64,000 nucleotides of DNA from NCBI GenBank assembly GCA_016721465.1, contig JADKIA010000036.1, positions 62,001-126,000 of the forward strand, written 5' to 3'. The stretch is from Ideonella sp. (lineage in GTDB: Bacteria > Pseudomonadota > Gammaproteobacteria > Burkholderiales > Burkholderiaceae_C). Under the pieces are notes generated by a model. That model was not told the origin of the DNA. It did no database searches and saw only the letters and a list, made by a program, of their open reading frames with translations. Position numbers and translations under genes: made by a program. Within the stretch, counting starts at the first letter, position 1. The number at the start of each line of letters is the position of its first letter. Shown here in pieces: positions 35,856 through 45,409 of the stretch.

Positions 35856-36452
35856 ATGGCCAAGACAGTGGAATTCTTCTTTGACTTCGGCAGCCCCACG
35901 GCCTACCTGGCCTGGACCCAAATGCCCAAGCTGGTCGCCGAATGTGACGCCGAGCTGAGGTATCGGCCGATGTTGCTGGGTGGGGTGTTCAAGGCCACGG
36001 GCAATGCCAGCCCCGTGAGCGTGCCCGCCAAAGGCCGATGGATGCACACCGACATGCCGCGCTGGGCGAGGCGCTATGGCGTGCCCTTCGCGCTGAACCC
36101 GCATTTCCCGATCAACACGCTCACGCTGATGCGCGGCGCCGTGGGCTTGCAGATGCAGCAGCCGGAGTTGTTCGATCGCTATTGCGAGGTGGTGTTCAAC
36201 GCCATGTGGCAGCAGCCGCGCAACCTGGGCGACGCGTCGGTGTTGGCCCAGGTGCTGGGCGCTGCGGGCTTTGACGTCGTGCCCTTCACGGCGCTGGTGT
36301 CGGACCCGGACGTGAAAGCAGCCTTGGTGGCGAACACCGAGGAGGCCGTCGCGCGAGGCGTGTTTGGTGCGCCGACCTGCTTCGTGGGCGAGGCGATGTT
36401 CTTCGGGCAGGATCGTCTGGAGTTCGTGCGCGAGGCATTGTTGGTGCCGTGA
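35856..36452 (+). CDS. 2-hydroxychromene-2-carboxylate isomerase (DsbA-family)
   Basis: The 198-residue protein has a thioredoxin-like fold with helical insertion. The N-terminal FFFDFGSPTAYLAW contains the serine (S13) that replaces the DsbA cysteine in HCCA isomerases, and the C-terminal GVFGAPTCFVGEAMFFGQDRLEFV matches the family. Such enzymes use glutathione to isomerise aromatic degradation intermediates or related substrates. An AGGAG precedes the start. It ends the yhdP-nitrilase-SDR run, so aromatic breakdown or side-product repair is possible but not shown. Confidence 0.9.
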   Translation: MAKTVEFFFDFGSPTAYLAWTQMPKLVAECDAELRYRPMLLGGVFKATGNASPVSVPAKGRWMHTDMPRWARRYGVPFALNPHFPINTLTLMRGAVGLQMQQPELFDRYCEVVFNAMWQQPRNLGDASVLAQVLGAAGFDVVPFTALVSDPDVKAALVANTEEAVARGVFGAPTCFVGEAMFFGQDRLEFVREALLVP

Positions 36453-36492
36453 CCTGGGGTCGCTTCACGGTCTTGCGCTGTAGCCAACGAGA

Positions 36493-37419
36493 TCAACTCA
36501 ACTCCTTGCGTCGAGGCAAGTCGGCACCCCGCCGCGAACAAGTGATCGCCGCTGCTCGCGCTGCAAATCCCAGTGCTTGCCGCATGGCGATGGCATCGAG
36601 TTGAGCAATGGCCGGCATTGACAAGCGCCCGGTTTCCGACAGCCAGGTGAGCAAGCTCGCCTGGAAGGTGTCGCCCGCGCCCACCGTGTCCTGTACGTCC
36701 ACTTTGACGCTCGGCACCTCCGCCCGCCCGGCGGCGGTGAAGCCCGTGGCGCCTTGCCCGCCGCGGGTCACCACCACCCACGACGTGCCAGCCGCCAGCG
36801 CTGCGGATGCGAAGTCGTCCGGGCTTCGGCCAGGGTAGAGCAGGGCCAGATCCTCGTCGCTCACTTTGAGCACGTGGGTGCGCGGCAGCATCCAATCCAG
36901 GGTGTCGCGCCAAACGGCCAGATCGGGCTGCACGTTGGTGCGGATGTTGGGGTCGTAGCTGATCACGCTGCGGCGGTGCTCGCGCTCCACCAGGGCGCGC
37001 TGCGTGGTTCCCACGGGCGGCACCACCATTGCGTAGGAGCCGAAGTGGAAGGCGCGGGCCTCGGCCGGAATGGCGGCCAGGTGTTCGGCGCGCAGTTGCC
37101 TGTCGGCCGCGCCGTGGCTGTAGAAGGCGTAGGACGGCACGCCCGCTGCGTTGGTGCCCACCAGGCTCAGCGTGGTGGGCGCGTCCACACGCGGCGTGCA
37201 GCGGGTATCGATGCCTTCAAGGTCGAGTGCGCGCATCAGGCGCTCTCCCGCGAAGCCCGTGCCGATCGGGCCAAGGAATCCCACCGCCTGGCCCAGCCGC
37301 GCCAGGCCCAGCGCCACGTTGAAGGGTGAGCCGCCGATGCGGCCGTCAAAGGCGATGCCGGTGGACGTGTCGCCGACGGCAAACAGGTCGAACAGCGCTT
37401 CTCCACACACGATGAACAT
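36493..37419 (-). CDS. frcK: PfkB-family carbohydrate kinase, probable fructokinase
   Basis: The 308-residue sugar kinase has the PfkB N-terminal GEALFDLFAVGD and GGSPFNVALGLARLG, and the C-terminal motif DTVGAGDTFQASLL with the catalytic Asp. It is divergent from a sugar ABC importer and a ROK-type regulator, with a shared operator between them. In alphaproteobacterial frc loci a fructokinase is in the same cluster, so fructose phosphorylation is the best guess. The exact sugar is inference. Confidence 0.9.
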   Translation of the reverse strand: MFIVCGEALFDLFAVGDTSTGIAFDGRIGGSPFNVALGLARLGQAVGFLGPIGTGFAGERLMRALDLEGIDTRCTPRVDAPTTLSLVGTNAAGVPSYAFYSHGAADRQLRAEHLAAIPAEARAFHFGSYAMVVPPVGTTQRALVEREHRRSVISYDPNIRTNVQPDLAVWRDTLDWMLPRTHVLKVSDEDLALLYPGRSPDDFASAALAAGTSWVVVTRGGQGATGFTAAGRAEVPSVKVDVQDTVGAGDTFQASLLTWLSETGRLSMPAIAQLDAIAMRQALGFAARAAAITCSRRGADLPRRKELS

Positions 37420-37482
37420 GGCGGCTTGACTCCGATGGTGGTGCCAGCGCAGGGCGTTCGCCCTGGGGCATCGGGTTTTCCA

Positions 37483-37507
37483 TTAATCAATCAACTTGAT
37501 TTATTAA
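37483..37507. promoter_or_regulatory. Operator for the ROK-type regulator between frcK and frcBCA
   Basis: Left arm TTAATCAATCAA and right arm TTGATTTATTAA are inverse complements at 11 of 12 positions around a central C. It lies in an AT-rich patch in an otherwise GC-rich region, midway between the divergent sugar kinase and importer genes. A ROK repressor encoded four genes downstream is the likely ligand-sensing binder. It probably overlaps the promoters of both arms, but no clear -10/-35 pair was assigned. Confidence 0.75.
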
Positions 37508-37606
37508 ATCACGGCGCGCAGAATTCCTCCATCCGTTGAAACCCCCAAGCGGTCGCACGCCGCCACGTCGCGTCGGCACCCCTACCAACCGTCAGGAGAC
37601 CCCCCC

Positions 37607-38617
37607 ATGCGCACCGCCCTTCCCGCCACCGCCACTGCCGCCGCTGCCGTACTGTTCACGCTCGCATCGGGCGCGCTTGCCGCCGGTGAGCCGGTGATCG
37701 GCCTGATCACCAAGACCGACACCAACCCCTTCTTCGTGAAGATGAAGGAAGGCGCCACCGAGGCCGCCAAGGCCAAGGGCGCCGTGCTGATGAGCGCGGC
37801 CGGCAAGAAGGATGGCGACAACGCCGGACAGGTGGCCGCCATCGAGAACATGGTGGCCAAGGGGGCCAAGACCATCCTGATCACGCCCAGCGACGCCAAG
37901 GCCATCATCCCGGCCATCAAGAAGGCGCAGGACAAGGGCGTGATGGTGATCGCGCTGGACAGCCCCACCGACCCCGCGACCGCCGTCGACGCGCTCTTCG
38001 CCACCAACAACTACAAGGCCGGTGAGTTGATCGGTGCCTATGCCAAGGCCGCCATGGCGGGCAAGGCCGTGAAGATCGCCACGCTGGACCTGTTCCCTGG
38101 CCACCCGGTGGGCGCGCAACGCCACAACGGTTTCCTCAAAGGCTATGGCCTGCAGGCTGCCGATGCCAAGAGCAACGAGTTGAGCAAGCCGGCCGAAGTG
38201 GTGTGCATGGCCGACACCCATGGCAACCAGGCCGAAGGCCAGACGGCGATGGAAAACTGCCTGCAGAAGAACCCCGACATCAACGTCGTCTACACGATCA
38301 ACGAGCCCGCGGCCGCTGGTGCCTTCAACGCGCTGAAGAAGGCCGGCAAGGACAAGAGCGTGATCATCGTGTCGGTGGACGGCGGCTGCCAGGGCGTGAA
38401 GGACGTGGCCGCCGGCAAGATCGCCGCCACCTCGCAGCAGTACCCATTGAAGATGGCGTCGATGGGCGTGGAAGCCGGCGTCGAATATGCCAAGAGCGGC
38501 AAGAAGGTGGCCGGCTACACCGACACCGGCGTGACGCTGATCGCTGGCAAGGCGGTGGCTGGCGTCGACAGCAAGGACACCAAGGTGGGCACCGATCTGT
38601 GCTGGGGCGCCAAGTAA
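37607..38617 (+). CDS. frcB: Sugar ABC transporter periplasmic binding protein (fructose type)
   Basis: The 336-residue protein has a signal peptide (about residues 1-25, ending ALA-A) and a type I periplasmic sugar-binding fold: VIGLITKTDTNPFFVKMKEG, GQVAAIENMVAKGAKTILI, ALDSPTD, and the inducer-pocket NEPAAAGAFNALKKAG and VSVDGGCQGVKDV. It captures the sugar for the permease and ATPase encoded next. An AGGAG precedes the ATG. Resemblance to FrcB of fructose/mannose/ribose importers is by pattern and context. Confidence 0.92.
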   Translation: MRTALPATATAAAAVLFTLASGALAAGEPVIGLITKTDTNPFFVKMKEGATEAAKAKGAVLMSAAGKKDGDNAGQVAAIENMVAKGAKTILITPSDAKAIIPAIKKAQDKGVMVIALDSPTDPATAVDALFATNNYKAGELIGAYAKAAMAGKAVKIATLDLFPGHPVGAQRHNGFLKGYGLQAADAKSNELSKPAEVVCMADTHGNQAEGQTAMENCLQKNPDINVVYTINEPAAAGAFNALKKAGKDKSVIIVSVDGGCQGVKDVAAGKIAATSQQYPLKMASMGVEAGVEYAKSGKKVAGYTDTGVTLIAGKAVAGVDSKDTKVGTDLCWGAK

Positions 38618-38656
38618 GCGTCGCGGCCTGAAGGCCCGCCACCACCGAGGAGCACC

Positions 38657-39616
38657 GTGGACACCTGGAAGCGCAAGCTGCCGCCCATTGGCCAGTTGGG
38701 GCCGTTCATCGCGCTGCTGATCGCCTGCGCGATCTTCGGTGTCACCACCGACCAGTTCTTCAGCGGCGAGAACTTCTCGCTGATCCTGCAGCAGGTGATG
38801 GTGGTGGGCGTGCTCGCGATCGGACAGACGCTGATCATCCTCACCGCCGGCATCGATCTGTCCTGCGGCATGGTGATGGCGCTGGGCAACATCGTGATGA
38901 CCAAGTTCGCGGTCTCGCTCGGCCTGCCGCCGATGCTGGCCGTGGCCTGCGGCATTGGCGTGACGGCGCTGTTCGGCCTGATCAACGGGCTGCTGGTCAC
39001 GCGCATCAAGTTGCCCCCGTTCATCGTCACGCTGGGCACCACCAACATCGCGTTCGCGCTGACGCAGCTCTATTCCAAGTCCCAGACCGTGACCGATGTG
39101 CCCGAGGCCATGACCTGGCTGGGGGGCACGTTTCAGATCGGGGGCACCAACGTGGCCTACGGCACGGTGCTGATGATCGCGCTGTATCTGTTCATGTGGT
39201 TCTGGCTGCGCGACACCGCCGCCGGACGGCATGTCTACGCCGTGGGCAACAGCCCCGAGGCCACGCGCCTGGTGGGCATCCCCACCGAGCGCGTGCTGCT
39301 GGGCGTGTACGTGATGGCTGGTGTGTTCTACGGCATCGCCGCGCTGTTGTCGGTGGCGCGCACCGGCGTGGGTGACCCCAACGCCGGGCAGACCGAGAAC
39401 CTCGACGCCATCACCGCGGTGGTCCTGGGTGGCACCAGCCTGTTCGGCGGGCGGGGCGTGATCCTGGGCACGCTGATCGGCGCCGTGGTGGTGGGCGTGC
39501 TGCGCAACGGCCTCACGCTGCTGGGCGTGGATTCGGTGTATCAGGTGCTGGTCACTGGCATCCTGGTGATCCTGGCCGTGACCGTGGACCAACTGTCTCG
39601 CAAAGGGGGGCGCTGA
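38657..39616 (+). CDS. frcC: Sugar ABC transporter permease
   Basis: The 319-residue integral membrane protein has about nine hydrophobic helices and the BPD_transp_2 signature: LTAGIDLSCGMVMALGN, GLINGLLVTRIKLPPFIVTLGT, VYAVGNSPEATRLVGIP and the terminal VVLGGTSLFGGRGVILGTLIGA. It forms the channel of the importer with FrcA. GTG start at 38657 has GAGGAG upstream. It lies 40 bases after frcB and two bases ahead of frcA. Confidence 0.93.
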   Translation: MDTWKRKLPPIGQLGPFIALLIACAIFGVTTDQFFSGENFSLILQQVMVVGVLAIGQTLIILTAGIDLSCGMVMALGNIVMTKFAVSLGLPPMLAVACGIGVTALFGLINGLLVTRIKLPPFIVTLGTTNIAFALTQLYSKSQTVTDVPEAMTWLGGTFQIGGTNVAYGTVLMIALYLFMWFWLRDTAAGRHVYAVGNSPEATRLVGIPTERVLLGVYVMAGVFYGIAALLSVARTGVGDPNAGQTENLDAITAVVLGGTSLFGGRGVILGTLIGAVVVGVLRNGLTLLGVDSVYQVLVTGILVILAVTVDQLSRKGGR

Positions 39617-39618
39617 CC

Positions 39619-40407
39619 ATGGCCAGCCACCAGATTGCCATGCAGGCCAAGGGCCTGGTCAAGCGCTTTGGGCAGGTCACCGCGCTGGACGGCGCCGATT
39701 TCGAGCTGCGGGCCGGCGAGATCCTGGCCGTGATCGGCGACAACGGGGCGGGCAAGTCCTCGCTGATCAAGTGCCTGTCCGGGGCCTCGATTCCGGACGC
39801 AGGCGAGGTCTTTCTCGACGGTCAGCGGGTTCACTTCCGCAGCCCGATGGATGGCCGCCGGCATGGCATCGAAACCGTCTACCAGGACCTGGCCGTGGCG
39901 CCCGCGATGACCATCGCCGAGAACCTGTTCCTGGGCCGCGAACTGCGCCGCCCCGGCTTGCTGGGCAGTGTGCTGCGCATGCTGGACAAGAAGAAAATGC
40001 TGGAAGAAAGCGTTGCGCGGATGAACGACCTGAGGGTCGGCATCCGCTCGATGAAGCAGGCGGTGGAGACGCTCTCGGGCGGTCAGCGGCAGTGCGTGGC
40101 CGTGGCGCGTGCGGCGGCCTTCGCGCAGCATGTGGTCATCATGGACGAGCCCACCGCCGCACTCGGCGTGAAGGAGGGCAACATGGTGCTGGAACTGATT
40201 CGCCGCGTGCGCGACAAGGGCCTGCCGGTGATCCTGATCAGCCACAACATGCCGCATGTGTTCGAGATTGCCGACCGTATCCACATCGCCCGCCTGGGTC
40301 GGCGCGCGGCCGTGGTGAACCCGAGGACCATCAGCATGAGTGACACCGTGGCAGTGATGACCGGGGCGATGAAGCCCGAGGACATTCCCGCCGAATGCCT
40401 GGCTTGA
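39619..40407 (+). CDS. frcA: Sugar ABC transporter ATP-binding protein
   Basis: The 262-residue ATPase has Walker A GDNGAGKSSL near residue 40, the signature LSGGQRQ, Walker B VVIMDEPTA and the switch His in LISHNMPHV. It is a single-domain ATPase, half the size of the duplicated sugar ATPases such as RbsA, as in FrcA. It powers the importer formed with the permease upstream. Start ATG follows a GGGG-rich ribosome-binding region. Confidence 0.93.
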   Translation: MASHQIAMQAKGLVKRFGQVTALDGADFELRAGEILAVIGDNGAGKSSLIKCLSGASIPDAGEVFLDGQRVHFRSPMDGRRHGIETVYQDLAVAPAMTIAENLFLGRELRRPGLLGSVLRMLDKKKMLEESVARMNDLRVGIRSMKQAVETLSGGQRQCVAVARAAAFAQHVVIMDEPTAALGVKEGNMVLELIRRVRDKGLPVILISHNMPHVFEIADRIHIARLGRRAAVVNPRTISMSDTVAVMTGAMKPEDIPAECLA

Positions 40408-40441
40408 TGGCTCATCCACCGACCTCGCGTACCGCCACGCC

Positions 40442-41653
40442 TTGAACAACACCCGCCTCCAGACCCGTGGCTCCAGCCAGGGCGGCTTGCGCCAGTACAA
40501 CGAGCGCGTGGTGCTGCAGGCCATCCGCTTGAACGGTGCCTTGCCCGGTGCCGAGATCGCCCGGGTCACGCAGCTCACGCCGCAGACCGTCTCGCTGATC
40601 ACCAAGCGCTTGCAGGCCGATGGCCTGTTGCTCAAGGGCGAGCCACAGCGCGGCAAGGTGGGCCAGCCCTCGGTGCCGTTGGCGCTGAACCCGGACGGTG
40701 CCTTCGCCATCGGCATCAAGGTGGGCCGGCGCAGCCTGGACGTGCTGCTGGTGGACTTCACCGGCGCGGCGCGCGAGCGCTGGTCGCTGGACTATGCCTA
40801 CCCCGAGCCCGAGCGCGTGCTGGCCGAGATCGGCAAGCGGCTCAGCGGCCTGCGCAAGCGCCTGCCCGCAGCGCAACATGCGCGCGTGCAGGGCGTGGGC
40901 ATTGCCGCACCCTTGTCGCTGGGCGGCTGGCACACCCTGCTGGGCATGCCGCGCGGCGTGGCGCAGCGCTGGGCGGCCATCGACCTGGCCGCCGAGGTCG
41001 CCGCACTCACCCAACTGCCCGTGCAACTGGTCAAGGACACCGCCGCCGCCTGCGTGGCCGAACTGGTCGCCGGACGGGGCCGCAGCGTGAAGAGCTTCCT
41101 GTATGTGTTCGTCGACACCTTCATCGGTGGCGGCCTGGTGATTGACAGCCACCTGCACCTCGGCGTGCACGGCAACGCTGGCGCCATCGGCTCCATGCCG
41201 CTGGGCCTGACCCGGGCCGCTGCCGTCACCGCTCCGGCGCAACTGTTGAGCGTGGCCTCGCTGCTCAACCTGGAGCGACGCTATGCCGCTGCCGGCCTCG
41301 ACGTCGGCGCAGCGACCGATGCACGTGCCTTGCAGGCCCCCTGGCTGCCGCACACGCGGCCGTGGCTGGCCGATTCGGCTGCGGCCATCGCCCTGGCCGC
41401 CAACAGCGCGGCCTGTCTGCTGGACCTGGACGGCGTGATCGTCGATGGCTCGTTCAGCCGCGAATTGCTGCAGGCCTTGCTCGAGGCTTTGCCGGCCGCG
41501 TTCGCCCGATACAGCTGGGAGGGCGTCACCTGCCTGCAGGCGCTGCCAGGCACCATCGGCCCGGACGCGCGGGCCATCGGCGGTGCCCTGCTGCCGCTGT
41601 ATGCCAACTTCGCGCCCGACCGTGACCTGTTCCTGAAGGTCGCCGAAGACTGA
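40442..41653 (+). CDS. frcR: ROK-family transcriptional repressor
   Basis: The 403-residue protein has an N-terminal winged helix (about residues 15-75: NERVVLQAIRLNGALPGAEIARVTQLTPQTVS... helix-turn-helix) and a ROK sugar-kinase-like domain (IGIKVGRRSLDVLLVDFTG, KDTAAACVAELVAGRG, FVDTFIGGGLVID). ROK repressors lift from DNA when a sugar binds. It directly follows the importer genes and likely controls the operator between frcK and frcB. The start is TTG at 40442, a rare choice; no better in-frame start precedes the conserved HTH. Confidence 0.88.
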   Translation: MNNTRLQTRGSSQGGLRQYNERVVLQAIRLNGALPGAEIARVTQLTPQTVSLITKRLQADGLLLKGEPQRGKVGQPSVPLALNPDGAFAIGIKVGRRSLDVLLVDFTGAARERWSLDYAYPEPERVLAEIGKRLSGLRKRLPAAQHARVQGVGIAAPLSLGGWHTLLGMPRGVAQRWAAIDLAAEVAALTQLPVQLVKDTAAACVAELVAGRGRSVKSFLYVFVDTFIGGGLVIDSHLHLGVHGNAGAIGSMPLGLTRAAAVTAPAQLLSVASLLNLERRYAAAGLDVGAATDARALQAPWLPHTRPWLADSAAAIALAANSAACLLDLDGVIVDGSFSRELLQALLEALPAAFARYSWEGVTCLQALPGTIGPDARAIGGALLPLYANFAPDRDLFLKVAED

Positions 41654-41820
41654 CACCGGCTGCGCCGTGCCCTCGTGGTCGGCACACGGCGCGGCCTCAA
41701 AGCGAGCTGTGGTGTGAGGTTTGCCACGGGCGGCGAGCTCAAGCACCGCGCTGGGCCGCTGTCGGCGGCGTGAAGAGCCCCTGCATTCCAGTCCGGGTTC
41801 AAGTTATGACCGGGGTGTGC

Positions 41821-41872
41821 CGAATTCCATTCCATGCGGGCCGTCTTGGCCCGGACCGGCCTTTGGAATTCG
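41821..41872 (+). promoter_or_regulatory. Nested hairpin in the leader of the HD-GYP gene
   Basis: CGAATTCCA (41821-41829) and TGGAATTCG (41864-41872) are perfect inverted arms. Between them a second perfect stem, CGGGCC/GGCCCG (41837-41842 and 41848-41853), forms an inner hairpin. The outer right arm contains GGA, the only Shine-Dalgarno-like bases before the ATG at 41877, so the fold could block ribosome binding. No known riboswitch was recognised. Confidence 0.55.
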
Positions 41873-41876
41873 AACC

Positions 41877-43256
41877 ATGTCATCGACCATCGAGATCGAC
41901 CAGTTGCGTGTCGGCATGTTCATCCACCTCGATCTGGGGTGGTGGGCGCACCCGTTTGCGCTGTCGAGTTTCCTGGTCACTTCGCCCGACCAGATCGCCA
42001 CCATCCGCGGACTGGGCCTGAAGCGTCTGCGCTGGAGCCCCGAAAAGAGTCGCGAGGAAGACCCCGCCGTGGTCGACGATGACGACAACGGCAACGCAGA
42101 GATCGCCAACGAGGCCGAATCCGGCGCAGAGGTCCAGGCCGATGCCGATGTAGGCAACGCCCCCAAGCTGCATGCGGTTCCGCGCCACGGCGAGCCCGGC
42201 GGGTCGGGTGCGGCCGGGCGCCCTGTCGGCAGCAGCGCCGACGCATTGCACCGGGCCGAGGTGGCGGCGCAGCGTGCCTCCGACCGACTGTGCGCCCAGC
42301 AATACGGTGAAGCGGGCCGGGCATGGAAAGAGGCGGCCGACCTGGTGCGCCATGCCCCCGAGCAGGCCCGCACCACCACCGAGGGCCTGACCCGGTCGCT
42401 GCTGGACAAGATGATGATCGATGGCGAGGTGTGCATCCGCATGCTCGCCGACAGTCTGGGTGACCGCTCCGGCGCACACGCGCTCAACGTGGCCATCATC
42501 TCGATGCTGATGGGGCGCGTGTTCGGCCTGACCCAAGACGAAATGATGGACATGGGCGTGGGCGCGCTGATGCACGACATCGGCAAGCTCGATCTGCCCG
42601 ACCGCGTGCGCCACCTCGATGCGCAGTTCAACCAGGCCGAGCAGACCCAATACCGCGAGCACGTGGCCCTCGGCGTGCTGGCCGGCAAGCGCATGGGCCT
42701 GACCACGGGTGCCTTGCTGGTGCTGGCGCAGCACCATGAGTTGGCCGACGGCAGCGGTTTTCCGCAGAGGCTGAACATCGACCGCATGGCCGCTGCTGCG
42801 CGCATCGTCTCGCTGGTCAATCGCTACGACAACCTGTGCAATCCGGTGAGCACGGCGGCTGGGCTCACGCCGCACGAGGCGCTGTCGTTGATCTTTGCAC
42901 AGGCCCGCAGCAAATTCGACGCGAGCATGCTCAATGCCTTCATCCGCATGATGGGCGTCTATCCACCGGGCTCGATCGTGCAACTCACCGACGACCGCTA
43001 TGCATCGGTGGTCAGTGTCAACTCGTCGCGCCCGCTCAAACCCCGGGTGCTGGTGTGTGACCCGGCGGTGCCGACGGAGCAGGCGCTGGTCATCAACCTG
43101 GAAGGTTGCCCCGACCTGGGCGTTCGCCGCAGCCTGAAGGCCTCACAGCTGCCGGCCGCGGCCCACGACTACCTGTCGCCACGCCCGCGCGTGACCTACT
43201 TCTTCGAGCCGGCAACGGCAGCCGTGGCCGAAACCACTGCGGAAATGGCGGCGTGA
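41877..43256 (+). CDS. HD-GYP domain protein (c-di-GMP phosphodiesterase)
   Basis: The 459-residue cytoplasmic protein has an N-terminal DUF3391-like region (IEIDQLRVGMFIHLDLGWWAHPF), an acidic low-complexity linker (about 65-105), and a HD-GYP domain. The HD pair is H233-D234 in LMHDIGKLD; the HHE motif lies at 286-288 and the GYP loop reads GSGFP (292-296), a conservative variant. The family hydrolyses cyclic di-GMP. The stop overlaps the start of the next gene as GTGA, so it is coupled to a PAS-GGDEF-EAL protein. A hairpin precedes its start codon. Confidence 0.9.
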   Translation: MSSTIEIDQLRVGMFIHLDLGWWAHPFALSSFLVTSPDQIATIRGLGLKRLRWSPEKSREEDPAVVDDDDNGNAEIANEAESGAEVQADADVGNAPKLHAVPRHGEPGGSGAAGRPVGSSADALHRAEVAAQRASDRLCAQQYGEAGRAWKEAADLVRHAPEQARTTTEGLTRSLLDKMMIDGEVCIRMLADSLGDRSGAHALNVAIISMLMGRVFGLTQDEMMDMGVGALMHDIGKLDLPDRVRHLDAQFNQAEQTQYREHVALGVLAGKRMGLTTGALLVLAQHHELADGSGFPQRLNIDRMAAAARIVSLVNRYDNLCNPVSTAAGLTPHEALSLIFAQARSKFDASMLNAFIRMMGVYPPGSIVQLTDDRYASVVSVNSSRPLKPRVLVCDPAVPTEQALVINLEGCPDLGVRRSLKASQLPAAAHDYLSPRPRVTYFFEPATAAVAETTAEMAA

Positions 43257-45336
43257 AAACCTCGACCCTGCTGGACGCCTGGGCGCCGCTGCTGGACGCG
43301 ATGCGTCAAGCAGCGTGGATCGTCGATGGGCGATCGCTGCAGGTTCGCCATGCCAACGACGCGGCTGCTGGCCTGCTCGGCGTGCCGCGTTTGCAGCTGT
43401 TGGGCAAGGACGCCGCCACCCTGATTGCCACACCGGAGGACTTGGCCCATTGGGACGACGTGCGTGCCGGGCATGCCGGCAGCTTGCACTCGGACACGGT
43501 GCTGGTGGACGCGACCGGCCGGCTGGTGCCCGTCACCCGCAGCATCCGGTCGCTGGTCAACGACGGCACGCATCCGCACCTGCTGGTGTCGGTGGAAGAC
43601 CGCAGCGAGGCCTTCCGCCAGCAGGAGGCCAGCGACAGCCTGGTGGCCGAGCTGCAGGCGACGCTCGAATCCACCGGCGACGGCATCCTGGTCACCGACA
43701 TGGCAGGTCGCATTCGCGGCTTCAACCGCCGGTTTGCGCAGATGTGGGGCATGCCCGAGGATCTGTTGCTGGCCCACCAGGACACCGCGGTGTTCGACTG
43801 GATGCGCCGCAGCGTGGTCGATCCCGAGGTCTACCAGCGTCGTGTGGACGCCATCCAGGAAGCCACGCTGCTGCAGGCCACCGAGCGCATCACCCTGCTG
43901 TCTGGACAGGAACTGGAGCGCGTGACCCAGCCGCAGAGCAGCCGGGGCCGCCCCTGCGGCCGCGTGTGGGCCTTCCGCGACCTGACCGAACTGGTTCAGG
44001 CCGGGCGCCGGATCGAAACCCTGTCGACGACGGACGCGCTCACCGGGCTGTACAACCGACACGAAATCGGCCAGCGCCTGGACGAGGCGCTGCGCCAGGC
44101 GCGACGAGACGGTGGCACGCTGGCCCTGCTGGTGCTCGACCTGGACCGCTTCAAGCACATCAACGACAGCCTGGGCCACGAGATGGGCGACCGCGTGCTG
44201 TGCGAATCGGCCGCTCGTCTGAAGACCTGCCTGCGGCAGGGCGATCTGGTGGCGCGCATCGGCGGCGATCAGTTCGCACTGCTGGTGCACGGCGCGGACC
44301 ACTGCGGCGCCGAGGCATCTGCGCGGCGTGTGCTCAACACCTTGTCGCAGCCCTGCTCGATGGACGGCCTGCAGTTCACCCTCACCTGCAGCGTGGGCGT
44401 GGCCCTGTTTCCATCCGATGGCGCGGAGGTCGATCTGCTGCTGCGGCATGCGGAAACCGCCATGCAGCGCGCCAAGATCGGCGGACGGGCCTGTTTCCGT
44501 TTTCATCAGCAGCGGCTCGATGCCGATCTGCGACAGCGCATGCGCATGGACCACGCGATGCGGCAAGCCCTGGCCAGCCAGCGATTCCGCCTCAAATACC
44601 AGCCACAGGTCGACCTGCACACGGGCGCGGTGGTCGGGGCCGAAGCCCTGATCCGCTGGCGCGACCCGGAATTGGGCGAGGTGTCGCCCGGGGAATTCAT
44701 TCCGGTGGCCGAGGACACCGGCTTCATCATCGACATCGGGGACTGGGTGCTCACGCAGGCCGTGCGACAGGCGGCCGCATGGCGCGCCGGCGGATTGGTG
44801 ATGCCCGTGTCGATCAACGTGTCGGCGCTGCAATTCCAGCAGGCCGACTTCGTCGAGCGCGTCGGAGGCGTTCTGCGCGAGCACGGTCTGCCGCCGCATC
44901 TGCTGGAGCTGGAACTCACCGAGACCATCCTGGTGGTGGACGCCGACGAGGCCTTGGGCCGGCTGGGGCAGTTGTCTGCCCTGGGCGTTCAACTGGCCAT
45001 CGACGATTTCGGCACGGGCTATTCCAGCCTGTCCTACCTCAAACGCTTTCCGATCGAGAAGCTCAAGATCGACCGCAGCTTCGTGCAAGGCCTGCCGGCG
45101 GAAGGCAGCGACGCGGGCATCGTGCGGGCGATCATCGAAATGTCGCGGGCGCTGGGCCTGCGCGTCATCGCCGAGGGGTGGAAACCGAAGCCCAGCGCAG
45201 CTTCTTGCTGGACGCCGGCTGCGATCAGTTCCAAGGCTTTCTCTATGCACAGGCCCTCGACCCCTTGAGTTTCGAGGAACGCGTGCGTGGCCAACCGAGC
45301 ATCGCACGCCCGCGGCTGACTCTGGTCTCGCGCTGA
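43253..45336 (+). pseudogene. PAS-GGDEF-EAL protein, frameshifted in the EAL domain
   Basis: The gene encodes PAS domains (about 10-110 and 125-250), a GGDEF domain and an EAL domain. The GGDEF site reads GGDQF (337-341), with an intact RQGD inhibitory site just upstream. The EAL site E464-A465-L466 and FGTGYSSLSYLKRFPIEKLKIDRSF are present. At about 45178 the frame breaks: GAGGGGTGG reads E-G-W where the family has AEGVE. One added G in this G-run would restore VETEAQRSFLLDAGC and QGFLYAQ to the stop at 45336. Without it translation ends at 45268 with 30 unrelated residues. The repaired product would have about 694 residues. Either a true mutation or a sequencing error. Confidence 0.85.
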
Positions 45337-45409
45337 GCTCGATGCGTCGCGCGTGAGCCCAGCCCGCCCGGGCAGAATGCGAAGCCTGTGTTGCGATGGG
45401 TGAGAAGCC

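Noticed and set aside
37592..39592. A 666-codon minus-strand frame across the sugar importer genes
   Set aside because: Antisense to frcB and frcC, whose motifs are unambiguous.
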